From Muricea muricata (taxonomy: Eukaryota; Cnidaria; Anthozoa; Malacalcyonacea; Plexauridae): 64,000 nucleotides of DNA. Position 1 is the stretch's first letter. Every line of letters begins with the position of its first letter. A program made the translations under genes and the position numbers. Below are positions 56,846 to 64,000 of the stretch, one piece after another. A model generated the notes under the pieces. It saw only the letters and a list, made by a program, of their open reading frames with translations, made no database searches and was not told where the DNA came from. Where the stretch lies: positions 12,694,032-12,758,031 of the forward strand of contig OY979724.1 in assembly GCA_963855995.1 (NCBI GenBank), given 5' to 3'.

Positions 56846-57378
56846 TATATGTGTATATAGTATCGTCGTAAGCCCGGTTAATATAAACATGACCAATTTT
56901 TTCCCCTGCCAGGTTTTAACCCTTAGCTCAATATTTAAAAGTTACCAGATTTATGATTAATCTATTTGTGATGACAACTTAGAATTGGTAATGTATATTT
57001 GTGGAAGGTCGATGTTTAAGGCCGATTTACACAACACCATAAGTCTTATGTGGAAATAATGAAAAATCGTTGACAAAGGAAACTACCGGCTTGGACGAAC
57101 ACTTGAATCATGGCACTCCGCAAGCAACAAAAACTCCTCAATTCAAAACATTTACCGAAAGCGATTGCCGAAATTTTCCTGAGCGCAATTTGACTAATTT
57201 ACTCGCATGTAATTTAAGATATTGTACATAAGGAAACTGCATCCACACCTTTGCTAAATAAATCTTTACAACCAAAGAACATCTACAAACTTATTGTGAA
57301 TAATCTTGATTTCGCTTCAAGCATTTTTAATTTGAAAGAAGTTTTGGAATTTGCAGTCGTTTTTGTATGCCAGGGATG

Positions 57379-57512
57379 GGTTGTATAAAAAAGTGAATAA
57401 AGTTAACTATGAATAGTGGAAAGGTCAACCAATCAGAACAATGTATTTTGCACTTAATCACTATTTAACTACAAACAGTGATTTAAAAAGTGATTAAGAG
57501 TTTTATACAACC
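57379..57512. mobile_element. Fold-back element, 134 bp
   Basis: GGTTGTATAAAAAAGTGA and the inverted AGTTTTATACAACC form the ends, and ACTATGAATAGTG / CACTATTTAACT the inner arms. Confidence 0.7.
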
Positions 57513-57816
57513 GGCCCCAGAATGACAATCGCATCCAGCATGGTGCATCATGTAAATCGTCTTTTACACGAATAAAATGACGGTTGTCAATGTCTGTATT
57601 TGTCAATGTCTGTATTCTAGTAGGTTCCTCGCACGCACAGCTTGAGTTTAAGAATGTGTACCGACACAGTCCATTGCGTGTTTTAAATAATTACCTTAAT
57701 TCGCTAGAAATTATTAAACGAAAGAACTCGACTAGCATTCGTATGCAAATCGGTCTTATTGGAACATTGTTAGGAAATTAACATTCATAGTGTAAAGTAT
57801 GTTTATTTTTTTGTAG

Positions 57817-60800
57817 GCGTACTGAAGCCCGAAACGGTGGTAAGTCACTTTGAAGTCTGTTTTGTGCGATATTTTAAAATTTTTTAAAAATAGTTTAGTG
57901 CTGTTCTAATAGATGTTTCTGCAGATGGTAACGTTGCGAAGCAGTGGCCGGAAAGCAGGGAAATCAATACAGTTTCTGTCAAACCAGACAAATTTCAAAA
58001 ATTACGCCGTATCGCTACGAGCTGCACGGAAAAAATTCAAAATCCAAAGTCCGATGATATGGTTATCTCGTCTGTTGGCTCATCTCCAGGCTCGTCACCA
58101 CGCCCCGAAAATATGACGGCGCTTTCGACCCCCGTCGACCCCACTGAACTTCATGCCCAACTTTCAGTCTTGGTACTGGAAGAAGATAAAGAAAATTGCG
58201 GACGAAAATCGGGCGATGAAAATGTGCAGGCAGCCGGCGGGGTTGATAAGGGAATAAAGAGTACGGAGAGTGATGTGAAGGGTGATACGATGGTTAAGAA
58301 TACGAATATCTCTGTGAGCGCTGAGGAATTCTACGCGGTAAGTGGAGATATTTTTTTTGCCTACTAATATTCAGTGCTGTAAGTAGGCAGAAAATAGTGT
58401 ATTACTTATTTACATATTCCCTTGGTCGACGACTTTTAGCTATAAGTAACCTTTTCAAGACATTGATAACAAACTTGGCAAGCAAATCAGCATGAAAGCA
58501 TTTAAGCAAGGTTTGCGATAACAAGATTATGTTTTACTACCAGATATCAACATTATATAAGAACAGTTCATTCCTTACGAAAAAAATACATGAAAATCAG
58601 ATGTGTTTCACATGGTAGTCACATGTGATCCACATCGTAGTCACGTGTGATTCACATGTAGATTTATGATGTTTATTTCAAACCACATCTGTTTCACATG
58701 TGGTTCCAATGTGGTTCACATGTGATTAGCATGTGGCTAACCAAAATATGCCCGAGAACGATATATATAGTCATGTTTTTTCTCAAAAAGTTACGCCAAA
58801 CTCTTGAGATATTGCCTCTCAGGCGAATTTCGGTCATTTGCTATGAATCCACCCCATAATGATGACAAACGTGTCGGGCTTGTATTAAAAAATATAGCGT
58901 CTACATGTATGGTTGGCTGTTTTTCCCCCGTCAGGTTGTGAGGAAAATGGTTAGTGAAAAGTTGAGAACATTAGAAGAAAGTTACAACGAGAAGATTATT
59001 CCAGATCTTGAAGGAAAGATTGCAAACTTAGAAAACGAAAATCGATGTCTTCAAGAACATGCCAAAAAATTACAAGAAATGTTGACGAAACTTGTCGCGG
59101 AGTATCAGAAACAACAACAGGTTAGAAGGATTTTGGATGCGGTACAATATACGACCTGTTCTTAGGCTTAAAATACGAGTTCTAAGACTATGATCCAAAC
59201 TATCACATACTCGAGTCGAGCTGGCCGCGTAGCTCAGTTGGCAAAGCATTGGGTTCAACAGTCGCATGTAGGTTCGATTTCGGCCTTGACTAGACATATT
59301 TTACAGCTTGCCCGGTGAGGATATAAAAAAGTACGACCTGTTCTGAGACTAAGTTCCGAGAAGTCACATACTCGAGTCGACCTGACAGCGTTGCTCAGTT
59401 TGCAGGGCTGGCAATTCGAAAGGTCGTCCGTGGGTTTGATTCCCACCTTGGTCAGGCATATTTCTCAGCCTGCTTGGTGTGGATATAAACTCAGAGTAAC
59501 ACCAGAAACATCATTTTCACAAGAGTTCACAACACCAAGTACATAAAATCATGTTCGAAAGCTTCCATGCACTTATTGTTTTAGTTTTAATTCATTGGCG
59601 TTCTACTTTGAAATAATCTCTATCATTTAATCTATTCCAAAGAATGTTTAATTGCCTGAAAGTATCTCAATAATGCCTATATTGCTATTTGTGTTGTTGT
59701 CCTCTTATCTGTTTTAATTATCTGTATGTATTTATCTCGGCGTTTTCGCTGAGCTAAAACAACAAAGCCATTCTAAAATCTACCGATCAAGGAATTTAAT
59801 AACGTGTTTACTGGTACTGATCTATGACTGGTAATTTTAGAAACCTGCTCAAGTTCATGCTGCAGTGCAAGTTAGTACCGGTGAACCACCAGTAAGTGCA
59901 GATTCTCTTTGTACTTCGTGTATTTACCTCGCAGAATATCGCACTAAATGTCCATATTATAGTTTAATGTATTACTGAGATTAGTAAAGGCTGCTTTCCG
60001 GTTGTCCGTTTTTTACACGTACGTGCACGCACGTAAAAGATTAAAATCTTCTATGTAGTTTGTATTGAACAAATAGAATCACTAAAGTGTGCTAACTCGT
60101 TAGGAATCCTGAATTCTCTCCATCAAAACGTTTGTTTATTGAAATTGATTTAGACTTTTACGTGCGTGTACGTAGGTGTGAAAAACGCGTAACTGGAAAA
60201 CAGCCTTTAGTTATTGACATATTTGGTAGCAATAGACACTTCCCGAATTTGCTTGAGTGCACACGAAACAATAGCTTGAAATCGAGGCGGGGTATGAAGC
60301 CTATTGAAAAGAAGTGTTTTTTATGCCCACAGGATGAATTCGGGAAGTGTCTATTACTTCATTTTTTCCAATCGATTTCCAACATAGATTGTTTTCTTTC
60401 TCTCATTTCTTTTCTTATTTTTATCTTTGACCAGTCGCTGACGCCGTTTGCTTCGTCCGGCGGCAGTCAAACAATGTCACCCAGCAATTCAGCTAAGATT
60501 GTTCACGTCATAGACTCTGTACCAGGCCTTTACAAGCCTCCGTCAACAACGCAGTCCCTTGCAACGCAAGCAAGCTCTCCGGCTGGCGCGTACACGCTAC
60601 GAGGTGCAAGTATGGTCAATGGTATACGACAAGCTACTGCTAGCACGGGACATGTTTACACATCTTCTGCTGGTCAACCACGTATGTACAGTGCAGGTAA
60701 GGTTACCCCCAGTCCACCCTGGTTATTGCAGGCACTCAGGCAGGGACTGTACCCACGCAACGTGATCTCTTGCTAAAATTAAGGCTATGTTTTCATTGTA

Positions 60801-62889
60801 AATACGGCTAAAATTAATTTTAATGCACCGTAAAGGCCCATTTACACGGGCGATTTTAACTGCAATTTTTCTTGCAATTTTCTGTTTTCGGAAGATGTGA
60901 AAGAGTGAATTACTTGATCAAGTGTGATCGTGTTGTTATGAAATATCATAACCTGGAACATTTGTAACTCATTGACCTTTTCCCATCGTTCAAAAGAACA
61001 AAATCGCGTTGTAAATCGCAGCAAAAATCGCTCGTGTAAATAGGCCTTAATAAGCTTGTAAGACAAGTTAAAGCTTTGCTGTAAAGGGGCGAGTGGTCTG
61101 GGCAAGAGTCGGGATTAAGATTAAGATTATGGTTGGGATTAAGGGTTTTCGAGCATTTTCACAACAACCTTGGTGTCCGTTAAATACCGAGTGTAGCAGG
61201 GGCAGAATTTTAGTACAATGTAGTAGTGGTTTTGTCTTCTTACAGCCGTGGCAATTGAAGTGTTCCTAAAATATTGCATCAATTCATTTGCTCACTAGAA
61301 CAAATTGATTTGACAGTTGGTGGAACTGTTTACAAACTTCACAAATCTGACCATCTCTGGTCACTTCCTGCCTCGTTGTGATTGGCCGCTTGTGCCAAAG
61401 CCAATGGTGATTGGAGCATTCAACAGGAAGTTGATCAATTATTTAGGAAGTTGTAAAATTTTAAAATGTTTTATCAAATGAATTCGTTCATGTTGGCAAA
61501 TGAATTGATACAATATTTTAGGAACACTTCAATTGCCACGGCTGTAAAATGTCCAGTCTTTTTGAACTTCTAGCCTCTATGTGATAAGTACTTTCCGGGT
61601 GATACTGAACAATATTTTCCCGGGCACCAATCTGGTACAAAGCACTAACTATGATTCTGCTTTACCAGCTCCTTACAAACCTGGCTCTCATCCAAATGCC
61701 GTAGTGTCGCCTGCATCCCATGCAACTTATACCCGACCTCCGGGACCCATCATGGCTACCGTTTATCCCCAACCACAAAACCACGCAACGTCCTTAGATG
61801 TTCACCGTGCTACCCCGCCTACCCAAACATCACCCAGCAGGTTCCCCTATAGTCCACAAACTGCCAACGGCGCGAGGATACGAGCACCCGGTCAACAAAA
61901 CGTACAATATGTCGTCAACCAGGAGAGGAAGGATAATTCGGCGGGGCAACCACTAGGGCTACGACAAAAGCCACCCAGTGTTCAAGGCCCTCCGCCTAGT
62001 TATTCCGCCACAAATTCACGCCCACAACAACAACAGGCGAGTTTTCTTTTTAAATCATTCCTAGAATCAATCTGAATAAACGTGACCCAAGATCACTTGT
62101 GTGTTTTTCTTACGGCCGGGAGAATCTTCTGAAAATTTATTACCCTCGAAAATTTACTTTCATCGTTTTCCTAACGAAATATGAAGTTCGCTGTATTTAA
62201 CAGATTTTGGGGGTTTTTTCCAGGTATACCGTCCCGCTCCAACAACGAATCAAGCAGCCCAAGTAAATGGTGTGCATCACTATCAGGTCAGGCAAGCTGT
62301 TCCCTCCGGTGGAATGGTAGGGGCTCCAGGAGGCCCTCCTCCCTTGGTCCGTGCCCCACCTACCATGCGTCCACAAGTGAACAATGTCCCGCGCTACCAA
62401 ACTGCAGTGCGTCAGCGCGCTTCGTACCCACAAAATACCCCTGGAAGCGATCCCCGTGCCCAAGTTTCGGCTGTACCCCCACGCCACGCGGTTGCACCCC
62501 CACCGCCCTCTCAAACGTCACCCCCGCAAACGAACGGAATCGCACGGGACCTGCTGCCACCGACGCCAGTGGTCTCAATCTCAGGCGCCTCAAACGGTAT
62601 TGTCCTATCGTGGAACATGTCCATTCCCGAAGGATGTGCGCCTATTGACTCTTACCAACTTTTTGCGTACCAAAATAACACCAAGGCGGCGAATTCGCCT
62701 TCGCTGTGGAAAAAGCTCGGAATAGTTAAAGCTCTGCCGCTGCCTATGGCTTGTACATTGACGCAGTTTGTTTCCGGAAGCATGTACTACTTCGCGGTAC
62801 GCGCAATAGACGTTCATGGCAGGGCAGGCGGCTACAGTTCGCCATGCGCAATAACGTTACCGAATGAAAACGAGAAGGGAAGAGCGTGA
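57817..62889 (+). CDS. ATF7IP: ATF7IP / MCAF1-like SETDB1 cofactor (7 exons seen, 5' end open)
   Basis: Exons: 57817-57839, 57925-58337, 58935-59120, 59841-59891, 60435-60696, 61669-62036, 62224-62889; all in phase. The last exon encodes a fibronectin type III domain (SNGIVLSWNM, IDSYQLFAYQ, SLWKKLGIVKALPLPMACTL, TQFVSGSMYYFAVRAIDVHG) that is almost residue-for-residue the C-terminal domain of vertebrate ATF7IP, which contacts MBD1. Exon 3 encodes a coiled coil (VVRKMVSEKLRTLEESYNEK, ENENRCLQEHAKKLQEML) where ATF7IP binds SETDB1. A Pro/Gln/Ser-rich linker lies between. The expected nuclear role is H3K9 methylation and gene silencing. The first in-frame Met I can see is at 58059, but the frame is open from 57817, so the true start is probably in an unseen upstream exon. 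The 61669 exon ends at a GC donor. Confidence 0.9.
58596..58741. repeat. CACATGTG-rich tandem repeat in an intron
   Basis: About eight variants of TTTCACATGTGGT or TCACATGTGAT in a row. The unit is self-complementary, giving many E-box-like CACATGTG sites. Confidence 0.75.
59150..59520 (+). mobile_element. Tandem pair of tRNA-derived SINE units
   Basis: Each unit has a shared leader (TACGACCTGTTCT ... CACATACTCGAGTCGA), then a tRNA-like part. Unit 1 has GCGTAGCTCAGTTGGC (box A) and GTAGGTTCGATTTC (box B); unit 2 has GCGTTGCTCAGTTTGC and GTGGGTTTGATTCC. The unit 2 tail ATATAAACTCAGAGTAACAC occurs again at 37200. The cloverleaf is too degenerate for a functional tRNA. It lies in an ATF7IP-like intron. 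Confidence 0.7.
61240..61545. mobile_element. Fold-back element in an ATF7IP-like intron
   Basis: TACAGCCGTGGCAATTGAAG and TGTTCCTAAAATATTG on the left are mirrored by CAATATTTTAGGAACACTTC and AATTGCCACGGCTGTA on the right. An inner AACAAATTGATTTGAC block is only loosely mirrored. Confidence 0.75.
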
Positions 62890-64000
62890 GGCCGGAATTT
62901 CCGGCCGTAATATGCTTTCGAATTACACCAAATTGCAAGCTGAAACCTCGAAAAACAAGGCTACGATTTTTCATCAAGAGAATCTCGAATGTGCTTAATT
63001 TCATGATTTTTTTATGTCGCTGGTATTTTCTATTTACATCCATTCGTGATTCGATGTTTTCTGTGCGGCGGCTGGAAAGGTCTTCGTTCGTAGCACAGAG
63101 CATGTCTAATTTATGCAATGATATTTTTTGTTTTTTATATTTATTTACTAGCAGAAAATTGTAAAAAGATCACACAGACTTGTACAGATTATTTATTTCA
63201 GGAAAGGAGAGAACATGAAAATTAAAAATCATTTTAACACAACTTGTGTCTTGTAGCTGTATTTTCACAGGAGATACACATGCATAGCTAGAATTTTCCG
63301 TTACCAATTCCAATCCATGTTTTGTCAATTTATCTTTAATGCTCTTTTATTTGTCTTGGACAGACTTTACCGACAGCGTACGATCAGTTTTACTTCGACA
63401 GTGTTTCGTTATCGTTTGGTCTCTGATCTTTAAACTTGTCTTGAAAACGACATTCAGCTTATGTGTTGCCATCTTGCCTGTGAATTTTACTCCAAATTAT
63501 TCTTACATTCTTGACGGATTTTGAAGAAAGCTTTCGTAATTTTTCGTGCATTACACTTCTTACAGGTAACATGTCGTGCGTCTTGTACAGTTGAACCCTT
63601 GTCTCTGTTCCTAGAATGTTTTGTAGAATTCCTAGAATTAGACTTGTACGTCTCTGAATGCCAGAGATACAAGCGCCTTCTGATGTCCTTGATATTTGCG
63701 AACGACTTCCTCCTGCTCTAAACTCCACAGGCGAGCTATGTTGTCTGACGACACTGCAAAATAATTGCAAAGAAAGATGGCAAAAAATTAGTCTTCAATT
63801 CTTCAATGTGTCGATTCTCCAACTTGCATGTAAAAAGCATTTTCCTACGTACAAAAAAAACACTAAAATGTTTAAGTACGAATAATCTCACGTGAAACGC
63901 TTACTACCAGCCCATATACATCTGAGAGAATACTGCTAAATTTTAAAACACAAATGTTTGCTAGAATAGATTTAGAAGCATTTTCATACTTCCAAGTCCA
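62890..64000. other. 3' flank of the ATF7IP-like gene; no recognised gene
   Basis: AT-rich. Presumably contains the 3' UTR; no clear AATAAA soon after the stop. Open frames at 63459-63770 (minus) and 63658-63885 (plus) overlap each other and show no family features. Confidence 0.4.

Noticed and set aside
59221-59290. Functional tRNA gene
   Set aside because: Box A and box B are present but the stems do not pair well, and a second, more diverged unit with the same leader follows; it is a SINE head.
60132-60776. 214-codon frame as a complete protein
   Set aside because: Only 60435-60696 is coding (ATF7IP-like exon); the ends are intron read-through.

Overview
The window is animal (metazoan) nuclear DNA, most likely from a cnidarian. 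It is AT-rich, its genes are split by GT-AG introns, one gene encodes a noggin-type BMP antagonist, and intergenic and intronic space is full of short fold-back (MITE-like) elements and TA microsatellites. The phylum is an inference from gene content and texture, not a measured result. I see no rRNA, no free-standing tRNA, no CRISPR array and no prokaryotic operon.

Layout. 1-7.0 kb is repeat-rich and without a recognised gene. A single-exon noggin lies at 7165-7851 (+). From 8 to 10.7 kb there are two MITEs and a 24-bp tandem array. From 10.7 to 24.3 kb, all on the minus strand, is the most unusual region: a tandem family whose members join a degenerate J-domain-like segment, ankyrin repeats and a C-terminal domain that reads as a PARP/ART-type fold with an H-Y-E triad. 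Copy A is compact, copy B has long Ser/Thr/Pro-rich exons upstream that contain a coding minisatellite, and copy C is cut off by a MITE. 24.3-33 kb holds microsatellites, a LINE fragment, a small predicted secreted protein (27282-27737, minus), a possible last exon of a membrane protein (31347-31569, minus) and several palindromes.

The right half is a normal gene-rich segment. SLC38A10-like amino-acid transporter (33035-40730, minus, 14 exons, all phases compatible, 736 aa) is head-to-head with ribosomal protein L18 (40974-43341, plus, 6 exons, TOP-type start). An RRM protein (43665-45739, minus, 6 exons) is head-to-head with a mitochondrial TEFM-like protein (46253-50239, plus, 4 exons). After about 7 kb without a recognised gene comes an ATF7IP/MCAF1-like SETDB1 cofactor (57817-62889, plus), with a coiled coil and a C-terminal FN3 domain; its 5' end is not resolved.

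The genes do not form one pathway. The two divergent pairs suggest shared promoters, and the J-like/ANK/ART cluster looks like a lineage-specific family growing by exon and gene duplication. The TEFM-like protein keeps an acidic RuvC/Cce1-like residue set that I recall as degenerate in human TEFM.
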